Below are positions 10,522 through 22,859 of a stretch of DNA of 64,000 bases, in pieces. Location: contig CM060733.1 in the NCBI GenBank assembly GCA_030704615.1, positions 33,170,001-33,234,000 on the forward strand, read 5' to 3'. The DNA comes from Takakia lepidozioides. Lineage: Eukaryota; Streptophyta; Takakiopsida; Takakiales; Takakiaceae. Position 1 is the stretch's first letter. Each line of letters starts with the position of its first letter. The translations under genes and the position numbers were made by a program. The notes beneath the pieces were generated by a model. That model had not been told where the DNA came from and did no database searches. It saw only the letters and a program-made list of their open reading frames with translations.

Positions 10522-12526
10522 CTATACATTTAACTCATCCAATTGCTTTTGCCACATGAAGAGCGTGTCAGGCACGTACCCCGCCTCCTTCATCCGTCTG
10601 GGCAATCTCTTCAGCTCAGCATTGATTTCCTCAACTTGTGGATGCAATTTGTCCTTTACAATGAATGTATGCACTCGGTGACCAACCTCAACGCAGCTGC
10701 AGCCTGGCTCCTTTACAACACCTGTGTTCCATCATTTCTCTCAACTTTGCTTCATCATCCCACCTGCCGGCTGCAGCATAAATGTGGGATAGCAGCACAT
10801 AAGCTGTGGACTGCTTTGGATCTATCTCTAGAACTCTTTTTGCCGCACGTTCTGCTACCTTCACCTTGCCATGAAGTCTGCAGGCACCAAGCAAGGCCAT
10901 CCACACCCCAGCATCTGGTTGGATTGGCATTTTGTTGATCAAGTCCTCTGCCTCATCCAATTGCCCAGCACGGCCAAGAAGGTCCACCATGCAGCCAAAA
11001 TGCTCCACTGTAGGAGTGAGGTCGTGATCTCGACTAATGGAATGGAAATAGTGGCAGCCTTCATCCACTAGGCCCAAATGGCTGCATGCAAACAAAAGAG
11101 ATGTAAAGGTCATGCCATCTGGCTTCAAACCTTCCTGTTGCATTTCTTCAAATAGCTGAAGGACCTCCCTACCACACCCATGTTGAGCATATCCTGCAAT
11201 CATGGCACTCCATGAGACCAAATTTCTTTTAGCCATATTATCGAACACTTGACGTGCATCTTTAATGCTCCCACATTTTGCATACATGGCAGCAAGGGTG
11301 GTCTCCAGAATGATATCTGGTGCAATTCCAGCTTTAATGATGTCAGCATGGACCTCCTTGCCCTTTGCCAGGGACCCTAAGGTGGCACAGGCATTGAGAA
11401 CACAACTGAACGTAACAGTGTTGGGCCTCGCCCCTTTCCATTGCATTCGCTCGTAGATCTCCAAAGCCTCCCTACCAAACCCATGCTGAGCATACCCTGC
11501 GATCATTGCATTCCATGAGACTACATTTCGTTCAGCCATTTTGTCAAAAACCTGACGTGCATCGTTCATGCTCCCGCATTTGGCATACATGTCCACAAGG
11601 GCAGTTTCAAGAACGACATCTGATGCAATTCCAGCCTTGATGATGTGAGAATGGACCTCTTTTCCCTCTTCCAGGAGTTTGAACCTGGCACAAGCATTGA
11701 GAACACAAATGAACGTAACCCTGTTGGGCATCATCCCCTCCCATTGCATTTGCTCAAAGAGCTCAAAAGTCTCCCTACTACACCCCTGCTGAGCATATCC
11801 TGTGATCATAGCATTCCATGAAACCACATTTCTTCTAGCCATTTTATTGAACACTTGACGTGCAGTCTTTAAGCACCCGCATTTGGCATACATGTCAGTG
11901 ATGGCAGTCTCCAGAATGATATCTGGTGCGATTCCAGCTTTAACAATGTCAGCATGGACCTCTCTGCCCTTGTCCAGTGTTCTTAGGATCGCACAAGCAT
12001 TGAGAACTCCGAGGAACGTGACCTTGTTGGGGACCACTCCTTCCCGTCGCATTTGCTCATAGATCTCCAAGGCCTCCCTACCACACCCATGCTTGGCATA
12101 CCCTGCTATCATTATTGTCCACGTAAACAAGTTACGTTCAGGGATTCCTTCAAACACTTGGCGTGCATCCACAATGCTCCCACACTTTGCATACATGTTG
12201 ACAAGGGTGTTGAGTAGAAATATATTTGGCTTGAATCCACTTTGGGTAATGTGGGCATGCACCTGCTTTCCGTCTGCAAGACCTTTCACATTGATAATCT
12301 TCTGCAGGACAGAAACATATATATTGGAGTCTGCCTGAATTCCAGGTTGATTCAAGATATGCAACGCCTCTTTCAGTCGTCCTGCCCTGATGAATATCTT
12401 CAAATTTCCACAAGACTCCAAACTGTCGACTCTATCTTTTTGTCCATTTTCAAAAGAAGTCCTGATGGGGGTGCTAATCCTGCCATCACTGGCAGGTCCA
12501 GCAAGTAATTGATTCAACCCTGCCAT
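10522..12526 (-). pseudogene. PPR protein paralogue (P-L-S, E motif), frameshifted and lacking the DYW domain
   Basis: The start is the ATG at 12526 (MAGLNQ); upstream in-frame sequence begins with GTG. A continuous frame runs to 10688 with four MYAKCG P-L-S blocks, then P2-L2-S2 and part of the E motif. A frameshift near 10719-10726 moves the expected GVVKEPGCS sequence to another frame. That frame continues through the E2 motif to EAGYVPDTLF and stops at 10522. The DYW deaminase domain of the neighbouring paralogue is absent because homology ends at about 10555, beside the RIO1 pseudogene. It could still make a truncated 612-residue PPR protein ending soon after the shift. It may be a pseudogene or a DYW-less factor that needs a partner deaminase; I favour decay. 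Confidence 0.7.
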
Positions 12527-13035
12527 CCTGCATGAACACACACTCCTAGTTACAAACCTTTCCACTCCAACTCACATAACACACCTCCCAAGAGCACCAG
12601 AATTTAGATATAAGGGCACAGAGGAGGTCCTTTGGATTGAGGGGTGGTTGAAGCCACCTTTGGGTAAAACCAGAGCTAGCTGCCATGATGCAAGGTGAAG
12701 CACATTCTTGTGGTGATCCTAACGTTGGTGCACAATGTGCCAGGGAGACAAGGGGTATTTTGCAATGATGATTTAAGGGTTCGAACGCAAACATATAGAA
12801 TTGGTAAGCTTATTCTCCATAGAGATGACTCTAGTACTTTTCAAAACCTGCTAATTGTAGCAAGGAACCTGTCCCCAAGAAGGACTTTTTTGGAAGTATC
12901 TAGGATACAAGGACCAAAAGTGTCATTATTCTAAGCAAATAGAGATACAAACAAGTCCACAAGAATAAAATCATGCCATCTTGAGTCACAATTGCATTCA
13001 TCAACTCTTTCACATTCAAATCGAGATAGCCTCAC
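12527..13035 (-). other. Spacer or intron upstream of the truncated PPR gene
   Basis: This lies between the PPR start and the OSB-type exon. The acceptor-like TTCATGCAG at about 12528-12536 just before the ATG would join the upstream exon out of phase. I found no SPDFRHK-type second half of the PDF motif here, unlike in the paralogue. Confidence 0.4.
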
Positions 13036-13115
13036 CTTATCCAACATGTTGTCCCACCGCTGTAAAGGATCTGAGAAGTACTCTTGCCAGAGCCATTCTG
13101 TGCTCAATGCTTGAC
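13036..13115 (-). pseudogene. OSB PDF-motif exon, degenerate duplicate
   Basis: This exon has the same 80-bp length, borders (CATGCAG| and AAG|GTGAGG) and phase as the exon at 6478-6557. It encodes LWQEYFSDPLQRWDNMLDK, where the usual WWDNR has become RWDNM. It shows that the two PPR loci arose by duplication of a unit that included the OSB-type exon. An in-frame upstream extension to about 13416 exists and may be a further 5' exon. Confidence 0.65.
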
Positions 13116-13629
13116 CTGCATGCAAGAAATGCGAGAACATGGAGCTCCTTGCCAGCTTCCTATGAGGACTTGTAGCGCTTAATTTTGTAGCTACTGGCTT
13201 ACTGTGAGATTCTAGTGGTAGCAGTTGATAGATCCCTTCCATTCTTTCTCTCCCTTTCTGACTGCAGACTGTCTCCCTGTCCTCTAGGAGGCCTATTGCC
13301 ATTGGGTGGACTTGATACGGGAGTACATTAATGTCTCTGACTAAATGCCGGCCTTGTGACCTCGTGTCCTTGTTTGTTTCGACCAGAAGCGCTTTGCTCC
13401 AGGTAAGGTAGTGCATTGGATTTACTTAAGCTTTTTCCCTCTTTACAATATGCCTACACGGGCCATTCCCTGCAACTCCCTGGAGTGTGATCTCTGAATG
13501 GTAACAAGCGGACCCCTACCGCTTGGGGGCAGCCCCTCCGCCCAAATTGGGGAGTCATATGTTCTGTCTAGCATACTCGGCACTTGGGCTCGGGTTGGTT
13601 CCTGTGCTTCAACTTATAGCCTGCGACTA

Positions 13630-16600
13630 CAATCAAAATTTTAGCTCCTATCAACATCAACACTCCTCAGGGTGATTCCTGGGAATTGGTTACTTATGCC
13701 AAATCTAGGGCTTGTGTAGTTTTTGGGGTGAATCCAAGATGGACGATGTGTCCTTTGAAACTACATGCTCTAGCTTAGGCTTGGATTTCATGGCTAATGG
13801 TACCATCTCGAGACTTGATAACAGGGGCGCGTTGAAGGTTGCAATGACCAAAAGTGCTTCTAATAGAGTCCCACATCAATTCAAACTCAAAGAAGTTCGT
13901 CCCTTGACTGGCTGGAGAGCGGTCTTAGACATTGGTGATTCAATGGGGTGCTCTAGGAAGACAACCAAGAGCAAGGACTTCAACTTGAGAGTTTCTAATC
14001 AGTTTGATGCTCTGGATGAGGTTGAATCCAAACAGCCAGAAGGACAAGATGCCCCTAAGTGTATGGAACCTGAACGTCCTGAATCTGAAGGATTTGTACT
14101 CTGAATGGTTTACCAATCCTCAAGGTTTACACAAGACGAACAAATTCTATACACAGGGTAATTGTCCCCAAGCCGTCAGATGGACAATCTGTCCCTAAGT
14201 GTGCAGAGCCTGAACGTCGTGTAACTGAAGGATTTGGTACTCTAAATGGTTTACCAATCCTCAAAGTCTACACAAGACGAGCAAAATCTATACACGGGGT
14301 AATTGTCCCCAAGCAGTCTGACGGACAATCTGTCCCTATGTGTGCGGAGCCTGTGCGTCATGTAACTGAAGGATTTGGTACCCTGAATGGTTTACCAATT
14401 CTCAAAGTTTACACAAGACGAGCAAAATCTACACATGGGGTAACTGTCCCCCTTTGCAGAACGGTTGGCCGTCCAGGAGCAATCACAAGCCTAGACGACA
14501 AACAATTCACATGCAAAGGGCTGGCTTGCGGCTGGCCACTTTCAACTTCTCAGGGTTGACCAAAAAAAGAACTCGAAGTGGGATAAGTTCTTCGGACTAA
14601 TGATATTCATATCTGTGCTGGGCAAGAAACATGGGAAACGTCGGATAAACTGGTTGGAGATGTCAATGGTTATAAATGGGCAGGTAAGACGTGTACTCTC
14701 AAGGCAGCCTCTGCCAAACGCGGTCAAAAAGGGGTTGGATTCTTTGTCCGTATTTCTTGTTTGACAATTGTGAAATTATCAACAAGGGTTTGAGGTACGA
14801 GCATAGTATCTGGCTAAAACTGAATCTGAAGGGCGGCATGAGTACGAAGGACCTCTTTTGGGTTGTGTTTACATGCCCACAGAGGGGACCCTTAGTGCTG
14901 ACGCAGACAAAGCCTTCGAAGATGTAAAGCTGGACTGTGCTTCGTTCCTTGCCAAAGGTCAGGTGGTGCTATTAGGTGACTTCAATGCCCGGGTGGGCAA
15001 AGGGCTCCATCAGGACGATATCATTGGGCCTTTTGGTGAGGACGAGCTGAATTCTAATGAACTGTCTAGAAGAGCTTCAGCTTTTGACCTTGAATAACAG
15101 GACAAGAGGTGACCAAGTGCAGTGGACTCGTGAGAAATCCCAAACTGGGGAACGTTCCATTGTGGACTATATCATAATGGACAAAAATTTGTTCCCCCAG
15201 TGTGCCAATGTGTTGATCGACAGAACTGATATTGGTACCTCTGACCACTTCCTGGTTTGGACTGAGATCAAAAGGTGTTTTCCCAACAACAAGAGATCTG
15301 TGAAACGTTCGATTCGGAAGTGGCGCATAGAAAAATTCCATAGGAGGTCAAGGCTGAGTACGTCCGGGCCTTGCAAGAGGCTCTCCCTCATTTTGTCCAA
15401 TTGCTCCAAGAACTTCAGTCTCGCTCTGATAACGCAAGAAATGAAGTCGAAAGAGCAGTGGACTCTTGGGAGAGTTTCGTTTCCTCCGTGGCTGACAAGA
15501 TCATTGGGAGGAAACTAATTGTCTGCGGTAGAGCTGTTAATTGGTGGACCAATGAGATTAAACTCAAGATAGCTGAGAGACAAGCCCTCTATAAAGAGTG
15601 CTGCAATTTGGAAACCAACAGAGAATTGTGGGCGAGGTACTACCAGCTCCGTAAAGATATCAATCAGCTTGTTAGGTCTCAGAAGAAATTATACTGGGAC
15701 AAGTTATACAGTGAAATAAACTCAAACCACCATGGTGGTAATGACAAGAAATTCTGGTTGGCCTTCAACGTTTGTACAAGCCGAAAAACAGTCAGCAAGT
15801 ACAAGCGCTGAAGACTACTAAAGGTGCAGTGGTGACTTCATCGGTTGACATTGTCAAGACCTTTGAAACTCACTACAGTATCCTTGGCAGAACTTCTAGG
15901 TCTAACAGTGAGGGGTCTTCTGCTGAATGGAGGGACAACTGTTCCTATGATTCAAAACAGCCCTGATGAACTGGAGTATATTTCAATGGCTTATAACGCT
16001 CCCATTAGTTCTTCTGAGATTGTGGAAGCAATTGAACATTTAAATGGATATAAAGCTGGTGGACCTGATTGTCAACGAGCTTATCAAGCACGGTGGCGAT
16101 CCCATGATAGAGGCCCTAGTTCTCCTCTTTAACCTTATCTGGAAGACTGAAATGATCCCCTTTCGCTGGCGACAGGGGGTCATTGTCAATCTATACAAGA
16201 AGGGTGACAGAGAAGAACCGGGGAACTACCGTGGCATGACGCTCCTCAATGCTGTTGGCAAGACATTCTGCAGAGTTATAAGTACTCGTCTCGAGGTTGA
16301 TCTAGAGTCTAGAGGTTGTCTCCACGAAGGCCAAGCTGGCTTTCGGCGAAACAGGGGCATATCTTCACTCTAAGCCAGATTATCCAGGGAAGGAAAAAAG
16401 AAGGGAAACCCACTTATGTTTTTTTCCTGGATGTCAAAAAGGCCTATGACACAGTGTGGAGAGATGGCCTATGGTTCCGCCTCTGGTCTTGTGGGATCAA
16501 GGGAAAGATGTGGAGAGTTGGCTCACACCAAAAGCTGTGTCACTGTTAACGGACAGAAGTCCAACTTCTTTGACATAGACCAAGGTGTAGCTCAAGGTTG

Positions 16601-17898
16601 TACTCTCTCCCCTCTGCTCTTCAATGTTTTCATCAATCAACTCCTCGAGGATGTGGAAAGTGAGGGATTTGGGTTAAGGGTGGTGATACCACCATACCAG
16701 CCCTTATGTTTGCGGATGACTTCGCAGGCATAGGGGAGACTCCAACCAATCTCCAGGAGTTGATTGATTGCGCGAAGAGACACTTTGATCTTTGGGGGCT
16801 AGAGGCTAATGTCAGCAAATGTGCAGTGGTAGCATTCAACGACAGAGGAGAGGGAGGAAGTGATCTTTAAGTGGCAGTGGGGTAGCCAAGAGATCCCCCT
16901 CCCTTCCTACACCTGGGCGTTGAGTTTTCCTCCAATTGTAATTGGGATGCACATATCCGGAAAGTTGTTCAAACTGGCAAGGGCAAAGCTCTGGGGCTCA
17001 CTTTTTTCCACTGCAGAGGGGTCAACTCTGAGGTTAAACCATGCTTTGTCGCGTTATTAGACCTGCTTGGAGTACGGATCTGCAATGGGTTGATAACTCC
17101 AACCAGGCTAAGTCTCTAGAATCCATTCAAGTGGGGTGCTTAAGGAGTGTATGTCAGCATGCTCCAAAACAGCCAATGTGGCTGTTCGGGGCGAGTTTGG
17201 CATTCCGTCCTTAAGCTCCGACGAGATGAATTCAAGGTCAGATGGTGGGGTCAGCTGCAACATATGCCCAACACCAGATATCCTAAGTTAATCGACTCTA
17301 TATCTTGGAAACAGGACCGCCCGGTCAAACAGGCTAAGTCCTGGCAGAAGAGAGTAGAAGAGATTCTCAAGGACCTGGACCTGGATCCGCAAGTCTTGAC
17401 CCTGCTGGATAAATCTGACTTAGAGGCTGTAGTGTCCAAAGCCATGTCTGTTGCCATGAGATTGTCTGATGAAAATGAAGTTAGACAGAAAACTTCCTTT
17501 TCAGTGACATGGGGGAGGACATCTTGGATGAACTCAAGGGTCTACCCACTCTCGGCACTAGACTGAAATTTAAACTCAGGGCAGGAAGCCTACCTTTGAA
17601 CAGCAAACAGAAGCAGAGAGGAAAGGGAGAGTGCAATTGCCCGTTGTGTGGGCAATCTGAAGGCAGTATTCATTTTCTGATACACTGTCCGGGGTTCTCT
17701 CACCAAAGAGACACTCTCTTCAACTTTGAAAGTCTTGAGGCTGAGCCAAAAGCCCAGGCCCTCCTGAGGCCTAGTTTTTGGGCAAATCACACACAGCAGA
17801 ATGATGCTTGTGTGAAGGGATTTCTAGAGGATATCTGGAAAACCCGGATTAATTCTATATATGAAGGTAAGTCTTACTACCAACATCAGCCCCTGTAG
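13630..17898 (+). mobile_element. LINE (non-LTR retrotransposon) with APE endonuclease, reverse transcriptase and zinc knuckle; inactive
   Basis: Coding remnants lie in several frames. In order they are an ORF1-like or leader segment (13630-14100), a 141-bp in-frame tandem repeat (14040-14455), an apurinic-type endonuclease (QETW near 14620, GDFNAR near 14980, SDHFLVW near 15240), and a reverse transcriptase. The latter includes LYKKGDREEPGNYRGMTLLN near 16190, GFRRNRG near 16345, FFLDVKKAYDTVW near 16420, VAQGCTLSPLLFN near 16590 and the catalytic FADD at 16709-16720. A C-terminal CPLC...H...C finger lies at 17635-17690. Internal deletions in the reverse transcriptase (near 16354 and 16519) and multiple frameshifts make it non-functional. 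I see no poly(A) tail or target-site duplication, so the ends are approximate. Confidence 0.88.
14040..14455 (+). repeat. ~141-bp tandem repeat, about 3 copies, coding, inside the LINE
   Basis: GAAGGATTTG recurs at about 14088, 14228 and 14369, a period of 140-141 bp (47 codons). The second and third units keep an open frame with repeated TEGFGTLNGLPILKVYTRRA. Confidence 0.85.
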
Positions 17899-20214
17899 GT
17901 TCTGTCCCTTTTGTTCCCGCTCAAACTGGGCGCGGGGTCAATAACCACAAGGCTACGGCAAACAACGTCTTATGAGTACAATCTGACATTACAGCCCGGG
18001 TTGGGTTGGGGGCTGAAGAGAACTTTCTGGAGTGAACATGGATATGTCTAGCATGATGTTATAACTGCCCAAGCATCACTATTTAATTCCTTGCAACGAC
18101 AAGGGTGGGGCGCCTCGGTCAGAACTTTCAGGTGGGTAGAAACAGGAGCTGATGGAAAGAGGCGAAGGTGTTGATGACGCTTGCGCACCTCCATGGCCCA
18201 TAACGAAACTGCGACCAAGGGTCTGGGATCGTTCCCGAGCAATGTGGAGTCTCACGCACAAATTCACAGACCCAAAGAACCCAGCAAAGAGAGTCAATGT
18301 CCCTACCTTCCTTCGAATCACCTGCAGAAGCGTGGTAGGCATCAATCAGGTGCACGGATGATCCCTCACTCCGTTGCCAACGTTGATGCCCATTCTGCTC
18401 CTCCTCACCCCGCTTTCTTCAATCTGCTGCATCGTGTGTGAGACAGCGAGAAACCTTCCTACTGCTCATTGCTACAGTCATCTTAATTGGCTGCATCCAT
18501 CCAGCTGTCGGCCCCGCCTCTACTCCACCGTGTCGCTCCCCCGCCCCTATTTCGCTCACCTCTTCTATGCTCCGATCTTCCCGCCTTTTCTCTGCTCGCC
18601 TGTCTCGCTCCCCCCGTTGTGTGTCTCTCTCTTTTGCGTTACAAGAGTACATGCTCTCACTGACTCACACTGCACGACAAAAAAGCATTACGTACAAGGA
18701 CCTGTACAAAGCTCACAGTATTCTGATATGAAAGCTCAATCACAAGGTTCGCTACAATTTTCACAGTGGCAGGACTCTCCCAGCTGAACTCGGTGAATTG
18801 AGTGAACTTCTCCCGCTCTCTCGCTCCCCCGCTCTCCAGTTCCGCTCCCCACCTCTCCCGATCCTCTCTCATTCCCGGGTCCCTCTGCTCCCCCGGGGTC
18901 CCCGTGGTCCCCTATCTTGCTTCCCCCGCTCCCCTGCCGCGTGCCCCGTTCCGTTCCCCTGTTCTAATCTCTTGGCCATCCATTCCCCATCGAGGTTCTA
19001 CAAGCTCCCTATAACTGGGGCTTGTACACATGACGACGGTTTGTTCTTCGCATGTGACTCACCGTTTCTTTTGAGACTCTACTCAAATATGCCAATATGA
19101 TGAGGTTCTTGCCTCCGAATCTCTAAATTTTTGGGATGGTTGTAGCTATCTTGCGAAAATATTCTCATTCCATGTTGGAACGATGTGCCACCGTCCTCCC
19201 AAGCTTTCTATGAGTATGTACATGGGATTCATGGTCGTTCTGATTTCCTTCCATGTAGGTAATTGACTCGGTTGGTGCGACAGAACATGCAGTATTTTAA
19301 ATATGCTGGCCCGGAGGTGATATGACCAACAATCCTCCTGTTTTCAGTATGGATCATTTCGCATACATTCTTGGTGTATTCATGCTATCTGCATGTACTT
19401 CACATGTATAATTTCACCTATGCATACAAGAGTCTATCGACATATATTGTAGTTTTACTTGCAATGAAATAGTCTTACCCGTGATTGAAGTTGACAAAAC
19501 GGTCGCATATATTCTACCCCCAATTTTGTGTGATCTTCTTTTTCGTGGCCTTCTCTGTCTCTCCCTTGTCAGTCACTCCATGTCTCGTCTTTGTTGATTA
19601 TGGTCCCCTCTATATGCCTTGTGACGATGGCCTACTCCCCCGTTCCCTACAGTTTTTGTGTTCCCATCATTTTGTCCGTCATATACGTGTTCCCCCGTAC
19701 ATCGTTCCACAGTCCCATGTATCATACGCTCCCTGTCGTTCTAGCCCGGTACAACGCGTCCGCTCGTGCAAACAGTTGCTTTTATTATTTGGCAGCATTT
19801 AGATTTCAGCTCGTCACCGTGTGCCACGTTGGTCCATACACGCGCTCCTCTATATAGTTGTCATTCGCCACGTTGTGTTGTTTCGTCAGCTTGCTGAGAG
19901 TGCTGACCTTTGTTTTCTCCTCCACATGCTCTCATGTGCCCACCTCTGCTTGTTCTCATGTTTTCCCCTATGCAGCTCACTTTTGTGTTGGGTCCTCTGC
20001 TTGCGCTTTTCATGATTGCTCTCATGTTTCCTATCATGTTTTCTCTTGTGCAGCTCACTTCTTTACGAGCTCCTCTGCTCACGAGTCTGTATGTTCTCCT
20101 CCTGATTATACTTCCCCATGTTTGCACTCCCATTTTCTCTCCTGATTTGCACCTCACTTCTTTGCTTGCTCCTCTACATGCTTCTCTGTTGCTCCTCTTC
20201 TTGCTGCTTTCAAT
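17899..20214. other. LINE 3' flank and pyrimidine-rich sequence without a gene
   Basis: After the LINE coding end the sequence becomes strongly C/T-rich on the plus strand (about 18490-18970 and 19880-20200). Long open frames on both strands there are explained by base composition. No protein family or structured RNA was recognised. Confidence 0.5.
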
Positions 20215-20586
20215 GTGGCCCGATCTAAAATCTTCCAAAAGCGGCGTCGAGGAGCATATGCCTCCACTCCTTGGAATGATAATATATTTGCACATTCGCA
20301 AAAAAGGAGAGCGTATCCCTACTCATATGATCCGAAGAAGTATGATCAGATAATAGCGGAGGCTACAGTTGGATTAAGGATGGTTGGTCATGGCAATGGA
20401 ACTACACGGGATCTTTATATCTGCAAGTTTTGTGGCTGCCTCAAGAAGGACAAAATGTGGTTGAACCGAGAGGGGGAGGGTTGCCGGCAACTACTTGCAC
20501 CCGAAGATGCAAAACCTTGGCCCACTGTAGTTAACCCAAAAGAAGACAAGGTAATTATACTAAGGCTGCGAGGTGTGAAGATATAA
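20215..20586 (+). CDS. Hypothetical protein with a CxxC pair, possible transposon fragment
   Basis: A 123-codon frame starts with ATG and encodes a basic N-terminus (ARSKIFQKRRRGAY), then LYICKFCGCLKKDK. This resembles the start of a BED-like zinc finger, but I cannot complete the pattern. A hAT-type transposase N-terminus is one possibility. It has no recognisable promoter and sits in transposon-rich DNA. Confidence 0.2.
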   Translation: MARSKIFQKRRRGAYASTPWNDNIFAHSQKRRAYPYSYDPKKYDQIIAEATVGLRMVGHGNGTTRDLYICKFCGCLKKDKMWLNREGEGCRQLLAPEDAKPWPTVVNPKEDKVIILRLRGVKI

Positions 20587-20739
20587 GCAATTCGATAGGT
20601 ACCATGAGGGGGACCATACATGATAAGGGAGCAACAATTTACAGGTGATGAAGGACGACGACAGAAGACAGGGGAGCAAAAGACAAGGAATGCAAGATGA
20701 CGCACATTAGAAAAGGCCCGTTTAGAAAAGGGAGTTTAA

Positions 20740-20900
20740 TGCAACCCCTTCGGTCCTGCCTGCGTGGCACCCCCCACCACCCCAGCCGCACCCCTTTGCC
20801 GGCTCCTGCGCGGCTCGCGGTCGCGGCGCCCCCTCGCCCCCGCGCCCCCCATCCCCCTACCCACCCGCCCTCCCCCCCCGGCCGGCCGTCACCACAACCC
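20740..20900. other. GC-rich, CpG-dense island
   Basis: Locally very C-rich DNA (runs of CCCC with many CG pairs) in otherwise AT-balanced sequence. No gene is apparent. Confidence 0.5.
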
Positions 20901-21239
20901 AACATCGCGCACGGGACACATCGTGAGTCGAAAACATGGATCCATACATGGCAGATGACACATACATGATGGTCATGAAAGTAACATGATGACCATAGGC
21001 GTGAAGCCCCAATATGCATGTATACAAGGTTGTACATGTTCAAATTTCAAAATTCAAATTTGAAATTTAGTATTATTTTATGGAGACGATGTTCAGAACG
21101 ATCTTGTGGGTCTACTTCTAGGATTTTGGATGGATGGATGTAGGTACGGATGGATGAGACCAGGAAGTATGTGTAATGAGAGGCAACCTCCAATCGTCTC
21201 CTTTCATGGTCCTCTCAAACTGTTCTGACCACGAAAGCA

Positions 21240-21640
21240 CAACGTGCAGCCAGTACTAGCCGTGCCTCAGGTCCCTGAATTGCGCCACGATATGTCTGTT
21301 GCCGAGAATGAAGAAAACACCCATCTTGTTTTGCTCCTTCGAAACCAAGTTCAAATGCCCAGTGTAGGTGCTTTTAGCCATCATGTACTGCAGTGGCGTT
21401 TCCAATGGCATGGCAAGCCTCCTGGCCAAAACTCAGCCGAAGTCGCGCTTTTGGTGCTCTTCAATTGCGCTTTCAGGTTCCCGTGGTATGCTTCTATGGC
21501 AGCATTAATGTCTTGAGAGGCATGAGGTATATTGCGGGATCCCTTTATCCACATTTTGGCTTTTGGAAGCCATTCTGTCTCCATGTAGGTGCAGAATTCT
21601 ATCTCAAAAGGCACTAGAAGCATTCGTGTCATTTACCAAT
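21240..21640 (-). mobile_element. Possible MULE/SWIM-type transposase remnant
   Basis: Minus-strand frames read WIKGSRNIPHASQDINAAIE followed by AYHGNLKAQLKSTK. The pattern resembles segments of plant SWIM-zinc-finger, MULE-like transposases, which typically have a conserved 'n-a-iEayHg-LK' block. Only about 80 residues are open and no DDE residues or terminal repeats are seen, so the call is tentative. Confidence 0.3.
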
Positions 21641-21779
21641 GGGGTAACGACTCATTTTGAGTCGTAAAAGTCAAAAAACTGGGATCGACTGGAAGTTACA
21701 ACAGACTAGTTACAACAGACGTGGTAGTTGGGTTGGACATCCAATGATTGGAGTGGTAAAGGACGCAGACGCGCAAACA

Positions 21780-22290
21780 ACTGCTCAGCGATTAATGCGA
21801 TTAATGCTGAAGAACCACGTGGCGTAACCAGGCGGGCCGCCCGTGTGTCTGACCTTTTGGGCTGACTTTGACTTTTCCCTCCGGATGAGTGGACTGACTC
21901 ACCCGGGGCGCGGTGACACATGGACGCGGACTTGGATGCGGACGTGGATGCCGATGTGGCGGCGCCGCGACGAGCGGCAATGCTGCCGTGTGGCCACGGC
22001 CCAAGACGCCACATCGCAGTCGGCCACATCACTTGGAGTGTTGCATGTGACGTCGCAACAGCCACTAGCGAAGTCAACTGCACAACTTCCGGTAGACGAA
22101 TCCACGGGGACCACGTGGAGAGTGTGTGGGTCGACGCGCGTGGCGTCGTCCCCACGCAATGGCAGTGACGGGTACGACTGCTGGTGGAAAGACGCAGAGT
22201 GCTTGTGCCATCTCGGGACTGCTTTGGCCAACTCCGCTGCCACTGTGCTAGTTGGTTGCACTACAGTAGGAAAGACGAAAAATGGAGCAT
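21780..22290. other. GC-rich segment without recognised gene
   Basis: Overlapping frames on both strands here reflect GC composition. Several GCGGAC/GTGGATGCGGAC near-repeats occur at 21918-21960. Confidence 0.35.
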
Positions 22291-22859
22291 TTTTAGTGGT
22301 TTGTGTGAGTTCCAACTGACCTGCATTCTAATGAAAATATGTTCTGATGCATTCTAACTGGTTTTAGTGGGTTGCACCTCATGCAGGGGGAATTGAGAGC
22401 CAATGATACTGGGCGAGACCAGACACAGACCACGATGCTGCACAATATCACGCTAATGAACCAAATAACGAGGCAACAGTGAGACAAAGACATCACACAT
22501 ACACATTAAGGTGGACGGGACACACGACAAGTCAGGAAATGTGATATTACATTCAAATTGAGACCGTCACGGCACACCTGCATCTGAGCAAGACTAAATC
22601 AACATACATGGTTGCCGGACATCACTTAAACTGTCATTGCCCAAATGTTCAAACTGGTAACGTGAGTATCAGACACACTTCTATGAGTATCATTACACAC
22701 CCCAATAGGGACTACAACAACATGAAATGTCACTTGATACTTTCCCTTTCCTCATACTCTTCTCTGGCCAAGAGTCACCGTGCTTTTCACGTGCTCTAGT
22801 GTGGTCTGGGGGGGGCATCGTCCACATTTTGGCAAAGCAGTGTAACACTTGGAAAGCAT

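Noticed and set aside
18374-19014. Long Pro/Ser-rich plus-strand ORFs
   Set aside because: The DNA is almost pure pyrimidine; no start context, domain or splice pattern supports a gene.
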